Shown one piece after another: positions 14,267 through 23,729 of a stretch of 38,236 bases of DNA. Numbering within the stretch: position 1 is the first letter of the stretch; the number at the start of each line of letters is the position of its first letter. Under the pieces are notes generated by a model that was given only the letters and a program-made list of their open reading frames with translations, ran no database searches and had not been told where the DNA came from. A program made the position numbers and the translations under genes. Source of the DNA: Acidilobaceae archaeon. Lineage in GTDB: Archaea > Thermoproteota > Thermoprotei_A > Sulfolobales > Acidilobaceae. The stretch spans positions 1 to 38,236 of the forward strand of contig JAPYWV010000008.1 of the NCBI GenBank assembly GCA_028276165.1, in the 5' to 3' direction.

Positions 14267-15658
14267 CTAACCTAACTCTATCCTAGCCCTCTCCTCCAGG
14301 AGCTCCCTCGCCACCTCGGAGAACTCACTATCCGGTATACCCTCCTCGTCTACCGTAAGCTTCTCCACCTTAGAGCTCCTCCCAACAGCTTTAACCAGGT
14401 ATGCTGAGACCATACTTGGATCTATGGAGTCAGCGGGGCTTAGGCCTAGCCTAGCAGCCTTATCCTCCCTGCCGCTCACAGCTATGAGGTTGTTTAGAGC
14501 GTGGAGCATGAAATCGCTATGTGTTGTCATCACAACATACTTACCGTGGTTAACAGCCCTTGCAATCAACCTAGCTAGGATCCTCTGAGTTCTAGGATGT
14601 AGGTGTGCCTCAGGCTCCTCGATCACGATAAACCGGTGCACTGGTGAGGCTAGAGCTAGTGCTACGCTAAGAGCCTCCCTGACACCCGAGGGGGCCTCTG
14701 AGTAGTGGAGCCTCCTACCAGTCCACATGTTCAGGTATACGGTGTAGACACCAGCCTCCCGGACGGGCTCCGGCTTACAACCGAGCTCCTCCAAGAGCTC
14801 AGAGGCAACAACCCAGACATCCTCTATGAACCTCCCGGTAGCCAGAAGCCTTGAGAGATCGTAGAAGAGGCTCAAGTACCCCCCATCAGCACCCCTAACA
14901 TCCCTTATAACATCTATACGAGGATAAGGCCTCAAAAGAACCCTCGTAATACCAGCCCTACTATCAGGTAGCACTGCTCTATACCATTTATACCCTTTAA
15001 AGAATGGCCTAAAGCTATCGAGAATGTAGTAGGATAAAAGGTCTTTTATCGCATAAATAAATGAATCTTCTTCAGAGAGCACCTCACCATCGTAAACCTC
15101 ATAGATCTCATCATCGGATAGGTATAGGTGTACAGTCAGATACCCAGGGTAGGGGGTGGTAGCATGTATTCTGTCTACGAACTCCATGTTGGGTTTGTAC
15201 TCCACTACTCTTACATCACCCCGTTCTATCCTAAACTCTATTGAGGCCTTACTATCAACTCTAATCCTAGCCTCCCCAGCTCCCTCTCTGATTACCGAGC
15301 CCAGGCCTCCATAGAGCTCCTCAACGCTCTCCCTAAACCCTGCTGCGAGCCCCTCATGCATTGTTTTAATGTAGATCTCAACCGTTCTCCTGAGGATATC
15401 TTCTACACTACCCCCCCTTCGGATCTCGTCTAATAATGTTGTGAGGGGGTCTGGGTTGCCGAGCTTCCGTGATGCTTCAAGGCTTGCAGCTTTAAACCAT
15501 TCACCCATATCTGGCGTTGTGGTGGCTAGAGCCCATAGTGTTTGTGCTATGAGTGATTTGCCAACGCTATTCCTTCCTATGAATACCGTTAGGGGTTTGA
15601 CTTCCACCTCTACCTCCTCGAAGGGCCCTATGTTTACAAGCTTAACCTTTGGGTGCAA
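14267..15658 (-). CDS. OLD-like AAA ATPase (AAA_15/AAA_21 type)
   Basis: 463 aa ABC/SMC-like ATPase as in OLD-family and related defence or repair proteins. Walker A GRNSVGKS (about residues 28-35) follows a start typical of the group (VKLVNIGPFEEVEVEVKPLTVF). The signature region EAPSGVREALSVALAL precedes Walker B FIVIEEPEAHLHP, and a switch motif MTTHSDFMLHAL follows. No TOPRIM nuclease domain is fused after the ATPase, unlike OLD; the last 60 residues are unassigned. A small nuclease-like gene lies directly downstream and may supply that activity in trans. TTG start; TATA-like ACTTTAAAC near 15696-15704. Confidence 0.85.
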   Translation of the reverse strand: MHPKVKLVNIGPFEEVEVEVKPLTVFIGRNSVGKSLIAQTLWALATTTPDMGEWFKAASLEASRKLGNPDPLTTLLDEIRRGGSVEDILRRTVEIYIKTMHEGLAAGFRESVEELYGGLGSVIREGAGEARIRVDSKASIEFRIERGDVRVVEYKPNMEFVDRIHATTPYPGYLTVHLYLSDDEIYEVYDGEVLSEEDSFIYAIKDLLSYYILDSFRPFFKGYKWYRAVLPDSRAGITRVLLRPYPRIDVIRDVRGADGGYLSLFYDLSRLLATGRFIEDVWVVASELLEELGCKPEPVREAGVYTVYLNMWTGRRLHYSEAPSGVREALSVALALASPVHRFIVIEEPEAHLHPRTQRILARLIARAVNHGKYVVMTTHSDFMLHALNNLIAVSGREDKAARLGLSPADSIDPSMVSAYLVKAVGRSSKVEKLTVDEEGIPDSEFSEVARELLEERARIELG

Positions 15659-15738
15659 GAGCTCGAGCCTCCAAGGCTTCCAGGTAGTGTTTGGGGTTTA
15701 AAGTCCTTGTGCTGGTTGGAGGTAGGAGCTCAGACTTT

Positions 15739-18700
15739 CTAGATTACGTCTACTACGTCCTTCCAGTCTCTCCAGTAGCTCCTCATATCTCTCAGTGTTA
15801 TCGTCTTGTTCTTCACCGCCTTTATGGCTTTTGCTAGTTCTAGTGCTAGTTTGTGGTTTAGCACTAGGGGTATGTTTAGGTCTGCTGCTTGTCTTCTCAC
15901 CTTGTAGTCCTTCTCTGGAGCGTACCCTGTTGTTATAACCATTCCTACATCGCCTTTGGCTATCAGCTCTAGGGCTCTCCTCTCATCCACTGCCATCGAG
16001 TCCCCTACCTCCATACCCTTGAGTGTTATGGTCTGGTACCCTGCTTGCTCTAGTATCCTCCTGGTGAGCTCTAGCTCCTGTTGCCCCCATCTATCAGGGT
16101 TGTAGACTAGTATTAGCTGCGCCTCCCCCGGCACATCGTTCCCCTGCACGCTTAGCCAGCTTGATAGTAGTGCTTCCTCGTAAACCTCTGATATCGTTGC
16201 CACCTCACCCACGCTCCTCATCTCAGGCCCTAGGTGTGGGTATGCCCCTCTAAGCCTTGCCCATGAGAATTGCGGTGATTTAACACCATACCATGTTGGC
16301 TTCAGCAGGTTAAACCTACCCTCTTCAACAACATCCCCTATCCTACCCTCTAGTGATGCCTGGACAGCTGCCCTCATCAGGTTGTAGCCTGTGACCTTGC
16401 TTGAGAAGGGCATAGACCTACTAGCTCTTAGGTTAAGCTCTATAACGTAGACAGCTCCATCCCTGTACAGCATTTGTATGTTGTAGGGCCCCTTGATGCC
16501 CAGTGTTTCGTTTAAAGCCATGGAGATCCTGCACGCCTCCACAACAGCATCCCTCGGTAGGAGCCTAGACGGAATGACCATTGTTGAGTCACCGCTGTGA
16601 ACCCCAGCTGGCTCCACATGCTCTATGACAACCCCTACAGCACTCCTACCATCGCCGACAGCGTCGACCTCGAACTCCAAAGCGTTATCAACGAACTTTG
16701 AGACGACTACAGGGTACCTGGGGGATACCTTGGCAGCCCTCCTTAGGTACTCTAGGAGCTCCTCACTAGACCATGCAATCCTCATGGCTGAGCCGCTGAG
16801 CACATAGCTTGGCCTAACGAGCACGGGGTATCCGACCCTCTCAGCGAACCTCAGGACCTCTGAGACACTGGTGGCCTCAACCCACTCAGGCTGTCTTATC
16901 CCAAGCTCGTCTAGGAGTTTGCTGAAGAGAGCCCTGTTCTCCGCCATGTTAACACTGTAGCCGGGTGTCCCTAGTAGTTTAACCTTCCTCCTCTCAAGCT
17001 CCCAAGCCACGTTATTGGATATCTGCCCTCCTAGGAACGCTACAACACCTACGGGTTTCTCGAGCTCGTATATGTCTAGGATCCTCTCAACCGTTATCTC
17101 GTCGAAGTAAAGCTTATCATTGACATCCCAGTCTGTGGAGACAGTCTCGGGGTTGTAGTTCACGACTATGACCTCGTAACCTCTACCCCTAGCCTCATCG
17201 GAGAAGGTTACTATGCTCCAGTCAAACTCAACACTAACACCAATCCTAAACCCCCCAGCACCCAGGACCATAATCTTAGGCTTACCGCTATCAAAGCTAA
17301 CATCGTGCTCCCACCCGTTGTATGTTAGGTAGAGGTAGTTCGTCCTAGCAGGCCACTCTGCCGCAAGGGTGTCGATCTGCTTCACAACAGGTGTTACGCC
17401 ATAGCCCAGCCTTAGACTCCTAACCTCGTCCTCCTCGACACCCAGAGCTCTAGCTATCTGTAGGTCGCTGAAACCCATCCTCTTAGCCTCCGCTATGAGC
17501 TCAGCTAGCTCCCTCCCAGCCCTACCCCTATGTTTTTTCAGGAGCTCGTAGAACTCAACAGCCTCCCTTACCTGTTTGAGGAAGTGCTTGTCAACCCCCG
17601 TAGCCTCGTAGACCATGTCCACGGTGGCTCCTAGCTTGAACGCCTTGGCAGCCCATAGGGGCCAGTAGGGCTCCCTAAGCCTGAGCTTCTCCATCAAGTA
17701 GTCTAGTGTTATCGATTCATCCTCGTAGATGGGGCCCCCTACGAGGCCGGGCTCGCCTATATCGAGCATTCTTAAAGCCTTCTGTAGCGCCTCCAGGAAG
17801 CTCCTCCCTATAGCCATTACCTCACCTACGCTCTTCATCTCACTACCAATGCTCCTCTCAACGTACTCGAACTTATCGAAATCCCATCTCGGGATCTTAA
17901 CTACAACGTAGTCTAGGCTTGGCTCGAAGTTAGCTGAGGTAACCCCCGTGACCTTGTTCACTATCTCGTATAGCTTGTAGCCGAGCGCTAGCTTAGCTGC
18001 TATGTAGGCTAGGGGGTAGCCTGTAGCCTTGCTAGCTAGAGCACTACTCCTAGACATCCTAGGGTTGGTCTCTATAACGTAGGCTTCATCGCTGTTATTG
18101 GGGTTCAATGCAACCTGTACATTACCCTCCCCTATGAGCATTATAGCTCTCTCAACTGCTATCGACAGATTTCTTGAAAGCTGGTACTCGTAGTCTGTGA
18201 GGGTCTGGCATGGGGCTACAACTATGGACTCCCCAGTGTGCACACCCATAGGGTCTAGGTTCTCCAAGCACGCTATGGCTGCAACATTATCGTATGCATC
18301 CCTGACAACCTCGAACTCAATCTCCTTCCAATGGTGTAGGTATTTCTCCACTAGAACCTCTCCAATCTCGCTTTGAGCGAAAGCCGCTCTAAGCCTTCTA
18401 ACCAGCTGATCCTCACTCCATGCAACAAAGCTACCAGCACCCCCTAAGTTGAAGCTAACCCTAACCATCACAGGGTAGCCTATCATGCTGGCAGCCTCAA
18501 CAGCTCCATCCAGGCTGTTGACGGCCACGCTGGGGGGTACTGGTATACCGTTATCCTCCATAACCCTCCTGAATAGGGATCTTGAGAGAGCCCTCCTAAT
18601 ACCCTCGATAGGAGTCCCCAACACCTTAACCCCGTACTTGCCTAGAACACCGTCATCGTGTAGCCTAACACCTATGCTTAAGGCTGTCTGCCCACCGAAG

Positions 18701-18957
18701 CCCACTAGTATGCCGTCGGGCCTCTCAACCTCTATTACCCTAGCTACAGACCACGGCTTGAGGGGTGCTAGGTAGACTTTATCAGCAAACTTATAGCTCG
18801 TCTGTATAGTCGCTATATTGGGGTTTACTAGTACAACCTCTAGACCCTCCTCCTTCAAAGCTTTAAGAGCCTGGTTACCACTATAGTCGAACTCGGCAGC
18901 CTCAGCTATCTTTATAGCCCCAGACCCTATGACGAGGACCTTTCTAACCGTCTCCAA
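15739..18957 (-). CDS. carB: Carbamoyl-phosphate synthase large subunit
   Basis: Makes carbamoyl phosphate from bicarbonate, ammonia (tunnelled from CarA) and two ATP, for arginine and pyrimidines. The 1072 aa show the two ATP-grasp halves: the first starts VRKVLVIGSGAIKIAEAAEFDYSG and has ETNPRMSRSSALASKATGYP, the second has IMVLGAGGFRIGVSVEFDW and ELNLRASRSMPFSSKVTGYN. A C-terminal MGS-like domain includes GVGMVITTG-type sequence (read here as GDVGMVITTGYAPE). TTG start overlaps the carA stop by 14 nt, so the two are translationally coupled. Confidence 0.97.
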   Translation of the reverse strand: METVRKVLVIGSGAIKIAEAAEFDYSGNQALKALKEEGLEVVLVNPNIATIQTSYKFADKVYLAPLKPWSVARVIEVERPDGILVGFGGQTALSIGVRLHDDGVLGKYGVKVLGTPIEGIRRALSRSLFRRVMEDNGIPVPPSVAVNSLDGAVEAASMIGYPVMVRVSFNLGGAGSFVAWSEDQLVRRLRAAFAQSEIGEVLVEKYLHHWKEIEFEVVRDAYDNVAAIACLENLDPMGVHTGESIVVAPCQTLTDYEYQLSRNLSIAVERAIMLIGEGNVQVALNPNNSDEAYVIETNPRMSRSSALASKATGYPLAYIAAKLALGYKLYEIVNKVTGVTSANFEPSLDYVVVKIPRWDFDKFEYVERSIGSEMKSVGEVMAIGRSFLEALQKALRMLDIGEPGLVGGPIYEDESITLDYLMEKLRLREPYWPLWAAKAFKLGATVDMVYEATGVDKHFLKQVREAVEFYELLKKHRGRAGRELAELIAEAKRMGFSDLQIARALGVEEDEVRSLRLGYGVTPVVKQIDTLAAEWPARTNYLYLTYNGWEHDVSFDSGKPKIMVLGAGGFRIGVSVEFDWSIVTFSDEARGRGYEVIVVNYNPETVSTDWDVNDKLYFDEITVERILDIYELEKPVGVVAFLGGQISNNVAWELERRKVKLLGTPGYSVNMAENRALFSKLLDELGIRQPEWVEATSVSEVLRFAERVGYPVLVRPSYVLSGSAMRIAWSSEELLEYLRRAAKVSPRYPVVVSKFVDNALEFEVDAVGDGRSAVGVVIEHVEPAGVHSGDSTMVIPSRLLPRDAVVEACRISMALNETLGIKGPYNIQMLYRDGAVYVIELNLRASRSMPFSSKVTGYNLMRAAVQASLEGRIGDVVEEGRFNLLKPTWYGVKSPQFSWARLRGAYPHLGPEMRSVGEVATISEVYEEALLSSWLSVQGNDVPGEAQLILVYNPDRWGQQELELTRRILEQAGYQTITLKGMEVGDSMAVDERRALELIAKGDVGMVITTGYAPEKDYKVRRQAADLNIPLVLNHKLALELAKAIKAVKNKTITLRDMRSYWRDWKDVVDVI

Positions 18958-20110
18958 ACCTGGACACCATCCTAGCGAAGAGGTCGAAGACCCATGTTGT
19001 ATCCAGGGGCCCCGGGCCCCCCTCTGGGTGGAATTGGACGGCTAGTACGGGTAGCCTCCCGTGCCTAACCCCCTCAATGGTCCCATCATCTATGTTCTTA
19101 AACCAGACCTGCAACCCCGTGCCATCGAGGCTCTCTTCGTCAACGGCGTACCCGTGGTTCTGTGTTGTGATATAGCTTCTCCCAGTCATAACATCTATGA
19201 CACCCTTATTAGGCCCCCTATGGCCGTACCTTAGCTTGAACGTTCTAGCACCGAGAGCTAGTGATATCAACTGCATCCCAAGGCATATGCCTAGAACTGG
19301 TTTACCAGAGTACACTACATCTCTTACAACGGATATCTGGTGGCCTAGGATTGCAGGGTTACCTGGCCCGTTGCTCAGCACGATACCATCGAACTCTAGG
19401 AGCTCAGAGGCCTTAGACCGGCATGGCAACCTTGTAACCTCAAACCCCCTCTTTAGGAGCTCCCTTAGTATACCGTATTTCAAACCACAGTCTAGGACTG
19501 AGATCCTGGCCTTCGGCCTACCATTAGGTCTGTGCACTATGGGTGTTTTAGGTGAAACCTTCAACGTGTAATCCCTTACATCGTAAGCTTCAGAGCTCCT
19601 CAACCTCCTCTCAAGCTCAACCCACTCCACCTCGCCACCCTCAGGGTACACCGCTAGAACCCCCATTATGACCCCGTACTCCCTAATCCTCTTGACGAGA
19701 GCCCTAGTATCAACCCTGAACATGCCCGGTACGTTGCTAGACTCAAGCCATTCAGCTAAACTCGTAACACTTAGGTAGTGGTTGTGTGGGGGCAGCTCTG
19801 ATACTATGAAGCCCTCGACCTGAACTCTATCCGATTCGTGGTTGAAGGGAACCCCGCAGTAGGAGTGCTCCAGGCTAGGGATACCGTAGCATCCCACCAT
19901 CGGGTGGGTCCATATGAGTATTTGGCCTGCATAGCTTGGATCTGTTAGAGCCTCAGTGTACCCCGGCATCCCGGTTGCGAATACAACCTCTCCTACCCTT
20001 ACATCCTGTGCTCCGAAACCACAGCCCTCCACTCTAGTGCCATCAGCTAGTAGTAGCCTAGCTCTCAGCCCACTCCTACACTTTAACAACTTCAATGATG
20101 CGTAATTCAA
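18944..20110 (-). CDS. carA: Carbamoyl-phosphate synthase small subunit (glutaminase)
   Basis: Class I glutamine amidotransferase subunit that releases ammonia for CarB; 388 aa. N-terminal CarA domain: RVEGCGFGA, GEVVFATGMPGYTEALTDPSYAGQ (the family hallmark). Glutaminase domain: nucleophile Cys in VLGICLGMQLISLALG, then GHRGPNKGV, TTQNHGYAVD and the catalytic His-Glu in VQFHPEGGPGP. TTG start, possibly with about 10 extra N-terminal residues relative to bacterial CarA. First gene of carA-carB with a TATA box about 30 nt upstream. Confidence 0.97.
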   Translation of the reverse strand: MNYASLKLLKCRSGLRARLLLADGTRVEGCGFGAQDVRVGEVVFATGMPGYTEALTDPSYAGQILIWTHPMVGCYGIPSLEHSYCGVPFNHESDRVQVEGFIVSELPPHNHYLSVTSLAEWLESSNVPGMFRVDTRALVKRIREYGVIMGVLAVYPEGGEVEWVELERRLRSSEAYDVRDYTLKVSPKTPIVHRPNGRPKARISVLDCGLKYGILRELLKRGFEVTRLPCRSKASELLEFDGIVLSNGPGNPAILGHQISVVRDVVYSGKPVLGICLGMQLISLALGARTFKLRYGHRGPNKGVIDVMTGRSYITTQNHGYAVDEESLDGTGLQVWFKNIDDGTIEGVRHGRLPVLAVQFHPEGGPGPLDTTWVFDLFARMVSRFGDG

Positions 20111-20137
20111 AACCCACTACCTCGGTTTACAGGCCTA

Positions 20138-20148
20138 GCTTAAATATC
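20138..20148 (-). promoter_or_regulatory. TATA box of carAB
   Basis: Minus strand GATATTTAAGC, about 28-38 nt upstream of the carA TTG, so transcription would start within a few bases of the start codon (leaderless). Confidence 0.55.
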
Positions 20149-20236
20149 TTTCTCAATATCCTCTGGTGGCAGTCACCATTTGAAGCTCGCGAGGTTAGTG
20201 ATACCAATGGGCTCTCGTAGGGGAGACCACTGTTTT

Positions 20237-21628
20237 TCAATGACCACACCCCCTTCCGGTGATGTGGGAGTACTTCTCCAAAGCCTCCTCCAGGGATCTC
20301 AGGGAGTTGTACGCTCTCTCAACATACCTGTCAACATCCTCCGGGTTGGAGGAGCCTAGCACAGGTCTCCTGATAGCACTCCTGTAATCCAGTTTAACAC
20401 CGTACCTCTCCTCCAGGATCCTGTAAACCTCCCCTACATCCTTAGACCCCCTGATTAGACCTGCTATCTCCCTATGAACCTCCCTGAAGGGCCTACCCGT
20501 TTTAATGGCTATGAGCTCCGCTAGGTCGGATAGCGTGATGGGGTATACTTCAACGTCTCTAACCACGTTCTCCACGTTAACCCTCAGTTTGCCTAGGAGA
20601 TCTCCTAGGATTCTTAGAGCCTCCACAGTCTTAACCAGGGGTTTGATCGCGTACCTGTTAGCCTCCTGCATGTCCAGGTTGTAGCCTGACGTTAGGCCCT
20701 TGATTATCCCAGCTACTGCTACAAATGATGCTAGGAGCTCTGAAGCCCTAGCCCTCGTTATCTCAAGTGTAACAGGGTTCCTCTTATGGGGCATAATGCT
20801 ACTTGTGGCTAGATGCTCCTCTGGTATACTGAAGTACCCTATTTGTGGTGTCGAGAATAGTATTAGATCCTCTACAACCCTCGATAGGGATGCTAGTAGG
20901 CTCGCGTTGAAGGCTAGGGCTAGTAGAGCGAAATCCCTGCTCGTTGTAGCGTACAACGTATTGTAGACTATGCCGTCGCCGAAGAGCCTTGATGCAAGCC
21001 TAACCCTGTCTAGTGGTGTTGAAACCCCAGCTGCGGGCCCCGAACCTAGGGGGGATCTGAGGGTTACACCTATTATCGGTGGTAGGAGCTCCATGTACGT
21101 TGCTATAAGCTCGTCCACGTACAATAGGTAGTGTGCTAGCGTTGACACCTGAGCTGGCTGAGTGTGGGTATACAATACCATCGGGGTCTCCTTGTGCTCC
21201 AAGGCCTTAGCCAGGAGGATCCTCCTCAACTTGAGGAGCTCCCAGCCCTCCTCGACCAGGAGCCTCGCCACCTTAAGCCTAAGAGCTGCAGCTACATGAT
21301 CATTCCTACTCCTCCCCAGGGCAAGGTATCCAGCTTCAACTCCAAGCTTCTCCCCAAGGTAAACCTCTATAGCCTCGTGTACGTCCTCGACGTTGTAGGT
21401 GAAGAGCTTAGAGGGATCCCTCTTCAAGCCCTCAATCTCGGAGATTATCCTCGTAGCGGGCTCCAAGGGTATAACCTTGGATTCCGCGAGCTCCCACACG
21501 TGAGCCTCTAGCACCTCTAGAACCTCACATACTATGAGCTTGTCATCGTCTATAGACGAGGTGTACCTTACAATCTCGGGCCTCGTCAACCCTAACAGGG
21601 GCTCCCTGTAGGCCAATGGTGAAGCCAC
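20237..21628 (-). CDS. argH: Argininosuccinate lyase
   Basis: Fumarase/aspartase superfamily lyase that splits argininosuccinate into arginine and fumarate. The signature TSSIMPHKRNP (GSSxMPxKxNP motif, about residue 275) is present, with VVLYTHTQPAQ-type sequence earlier (MVLYTHTQPAQVS) and LALGRSRNDHVAAALRL near residue 100. 463 aa, normal length. GTG start lies immediately after the argG stop with no gap. The N-terminus lacks the common LWGGRF opening, as in some archaeal members. Confidence 0.95.
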   Translation of the reverse strand: MASPLAYREPLLGLTRPEIVRYTSSIDDDKLIVCEVLEVLEAHVWELAESKVIPLEPATRIISEIEGLKRDPSKLFTYNVEDVHEAIEVYLGEKLGVEAGYLALGRSRNDHVAAALRLKVARLLVEEGWELLKLRRILLAKALEHKETPMVLYTHTQPAQVSTLAHYLLYVDELIATYMELLPPIIGVTLRSPLGSGPAAGVSTPLDRVRLASRLFGDGIVYNTLYATTSRDFALLALAFNASLLASLSRVVEDLILFSTPQIGYFSIPEEHLATSSIMPHKRNPVTLEITRARASELLASFVAVAGIIKGLTSGYNLDMQEANRYAIKPLVKTVEALRILGDLLGKLRVNVENVVRDVEVYPITLSDLAELIAIKTGRPFREVHREIAGLIRGSKDVGEVYRILEERYGVKLDYRSAIRRPVLGSSNPEDVDRYVERAYNSLRSLEEALEKYSHITGRGCGH

Positions 21629-22819
21629 CTACGCTAAGCCAGCCTTCTTCCTATAAGCTTTAACAGCTTGTAGCCCGTAGAGCTCTATAAACCCTATGGA
21701 CAGCCTTTGGTCGAAGCTACTCTTGAAGTATGATATGAGCTCGTGGTCGTACAACGAGTATGGGGAGCTCCTACCAACAACGTAGACCCCGCCCTTGTAG
21801 AGTTTAACCCTAACAGTCCCCGTGACAACCGATTCAATGCTATCTATGAAAGCGTCTAAAGCCTCCCTTAGTGGTTCGAACCAGAGGCCTTGGTATACTA
21901 GTTTAGCCCACTCCATGTCAACAATCTCCTTGAAATCGTAGGCTCTCTTGGTTAGGACAAGCCTCTCAAGATCCTTATGAGCTGTTATCAGCGTCATAGC
22001 GGCTGGGACCTCGTAGACCTCCCTACTCTTCAACCCTATAACCCTATTCTCTATCATATCAACCCTCCCAACACCGTGGGCTCCAGCGAGCTTGTTAAGG
22101 TACGTTATGAGCTCCACCGGGTCCATGGCCTCCCCGTTAACGCTCGTTGGGACGCCTGCCTCGAAGCCTATCTCAACGTACCCGGGCTTATCCGGGGCCT
22201 TGCTAGGCGGGACTGTCCACTCGAAAACCTCCTCAGGTGGCTCGACCATGGGGTCCTCTAGGGGCCCCGCCTCTATCGATCTACCCCATAGGTTCTCATC
22301 GATACTATAAACCTTGCTCTTAACGGGTATCCCGTGTTTTAGAGCGTACTCAACCTCCCAATCCCTCGTTAGACCCCACTCCCTAACGGGGGCTATGATC
22401 TTAAGGTGTGGGGCTAGGGCTTTGAATGCTAGATCAAACCTAATCTGGTCGTTACCCTTACCAGTACACCCGTGTGCAACAGCATCAGCCCCCTCCTTCA
22501 GAGCCACCTCTACAACCTTACTAGCTATCAGTGGTCTAGCTAGTGCTGTGGAGAGAGGGTATAGGTTGTCGTAGAGAGCATTAGCCTTAATAGCTTTGAA
22601 CACATAGCCTTCAGCAAACTCCCTCCTAGCATCGATGGTGTAGTGTTTTACAGCGCCAAGCTTGTAGGCCTTAGCCTCTATGGCGTTGAAATCCTCAGGT
22701 TGCCCAACGTTAACGGTAACGGTTATAACCTCAGCTCCAAGCCTCTCCTGGAGTAGCTTCAGTATAACACTTGTATCCAGACCCCCAGAGTAGGCTAGTA
22801 CAACTCTCACCCCGGACAC
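21629..22819 (-). CDS. argG: Argininosuccinate synthase
   Basis: Joins citrulline and aspartate with ATP to give argininosuccinate. N-type PP-loop at the start: [16 protein letters not shown]. Also present are [14 protein letters not shown], the [17 protein letters not shown] region and [14 protein letters not shown]. 396 aa is normal. GTG start is leaderless by TATA spacing (element at 22840-22852). First gene of argG-argH. A TGTAA-N8-TTACA palindrome sits upstream of the TATA box, where an activator would bind. Confidence 0.97.
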   Translation of the reverse strand: MSGVRVVLAYSGGLDTSVILKLLQERLGAEVITVTVNVGQPEDFNAIEAKAYKLGAVKHYTIDARREFAEGYVFKAIKANALYDNLYPLSTALARPLIASKVVEVALKEGADAVAHGCTGKGNDQIRFDLAFKALAPHLKIIAPVREWGLTRDWEVEYALKHGIPVKSKVYSIDENLWGRSIEAGPLEDPMVEPPEEVFEWTVPPSKAPDKPGYVEIGFEAGVPTSVNGEAMDPVELITYLNKLAGAHGVGRVDMIENRVIGLKSREVYEVPAAMTLITAHKDLERLVLTKRAYDFKEIVDMEWAKLVYQGLWFEPLREALDAFIDSIESVVTGTVRVKLYKGGVYVVGRSSPYSLYDHELISYFKSSFDQRLSIGFIELYGLQAVKAYRKKAGLA

Positions 22820-22839
22820 CGCTAGAATATATGAGGGAT

Positions 22840-22852
22840 CACAATAAAAGCC
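22840..22852 (-). promoter_or_regulatory. TATA box of argGH
   Basis: Minus strand GGCTTTTATTGTG. The centre is about 27 nt from the GTG at 22819, predicting a leaderless transcript. Confidence 0.5.
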
Positions 22853-22873
22853 TTTCTGAAACAGGAGTCATGG

Positions 22874-22899
22874 AAAATGTAATAAGAGTGTTACATTTT
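22874..22899. promoter_or_regulatory. Operator palindrome upstream of argGH
   Basis: Perfect inverted repeat AAAATGTAA-N8-TTACATTTT (arms 22874-22882 and 22891-22899). It lies about 22-48 nt upstream of the argG TATA box, between that promoter and the stop of the ACT regulator gene. The same core TGTAA-N8-TTACA recurs at 23643-23664. Confidence 0.75.
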
Positions 22900-22924
22900 A
22901 ATATAGGCTATGGTTGGAGGTAAC

Positions 22925-23593
22925 CTAGCTCCTCATGGACTTGATCAACGTCTCTAGAACCCTGTACGCCTCCCACGCTTTCATAGCGTCAACTAGGACT
23001 ATGGTGTCATTGTAGCATGAGACTATCTGGGTTATGTTGATGTCGTTCTCGTAGAGTGTTGACGCTATTAAAGCTACAACCCCAGGTGTTTCAACTATAT
23101 CCCTTGGGCTTACGAGTATAACTGCGGCCTGGTCCTCTAGAATCTCGACGACATCCTCCCTCCCAACGCTCCTCAAGAGCTCCTCCAAGTTCTCCCTCGA
23201 TACTATGAATGTGAACGTGTTAACACCCTGTAGTATCTGGAAGAACCTAGCCATCTCCATGGACTTAACTATACCCGGGATCCTAGCCATTACAGCATGC
23301 TTCCTAACAGTAACAACAACGAGGTCGGATTGAAGCTGTAACACCGTAGAGCCTAGAACACGTTTAAGCTTAGCCCTAAGCTCCCTCTCACTCTCAACAA
23401 CCTCCTCCCTAATCCTAACCAAAGCCATCTTAATAGCACCATGGGAAGCACTAATACCCCTAGCCCTGAGCTCCTCGGCAAGAAGCCTAGCTAGAGCACT
23501 ATAGTTAACAACACCCTCAGCAAGACAACCCCTAATAAAAGGCCTGCTAAAAACCAAACCCCTAACAATACTAGCAACACTAACCCTAACCAA
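22925..23593 (-). CDS. ACT-domain transcriptional regulator, probable arginine/lysine sensor
   Basis: About 222 aa from the TTG at 23593. The N-terminal 60 residues look like a small DNA-binding or helical domain (VNYSALARLLAEELRARG, ASHGAIKMALVRIREEV). Two ACT-like repeats follow: about 95-150 (LVVVTVRKHAVMARIPGIVK) and about 165-222 (AAVILVSPRDIVETPGVVALIASTLYENDINITQIVSC), the latter close to the ACT repeats of aspartate kinases that bind amino acids. The frame is open further upstream to 23689, but those residues are implausibly Trp/Leu/Val rich and lie over an operator and a TATA-like GTTTTAAGC (23629-23637). Adjacent to argGH and flanked by matching palindromes, it is the best candidate for the local regulator, and it is likely autoregulated. 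Confidence 0.7.
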   Translation of the reverse strand: MVRVSVASIVRGLVFSRPFIRGCLAEGVVNYSALARLLAEELRARGISASHGAIKMALVRIREEVVESERELRAKLKRVLGSTVLQLQSDLVVVTVRKHAVMARIPGIVKSMEMARFFQILQGVNTFTFIVSRENLEELLRSVGREDVVEILEDQAAVILVSPRDIVETPGVVALIASTLYENDINITQIVSCYNDTIVLVDAMKAWEAYRVLETLIKSMRS

Positions 23594-23642
23594 ACCAAGC
23601 CACCAAAACAACAACGTTACACACCAGCTTAAAACACTAACA

Positions 23643-23664
23643 TATGTAAAACCAAAGTTACATA
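23643..23664. promoter_or_regulatory. Operator palindrome at the ACT regulator promoter
   Basis: TATGTAA-N8-TTACATA, a perfect 7-bp inverted repeat with the same core and spacing as the argGH site. It sits just upstream of the TATA-like element at 23629-23637, consistent with autoregulation. Confidence 0.75.
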
Positions 23665-23729
23665 CTAAGATAAGCACCCCTGAAACCATAACAGTTTAGA
23701 AACCAGAGAACCCTCCAATGTAGACCTCG

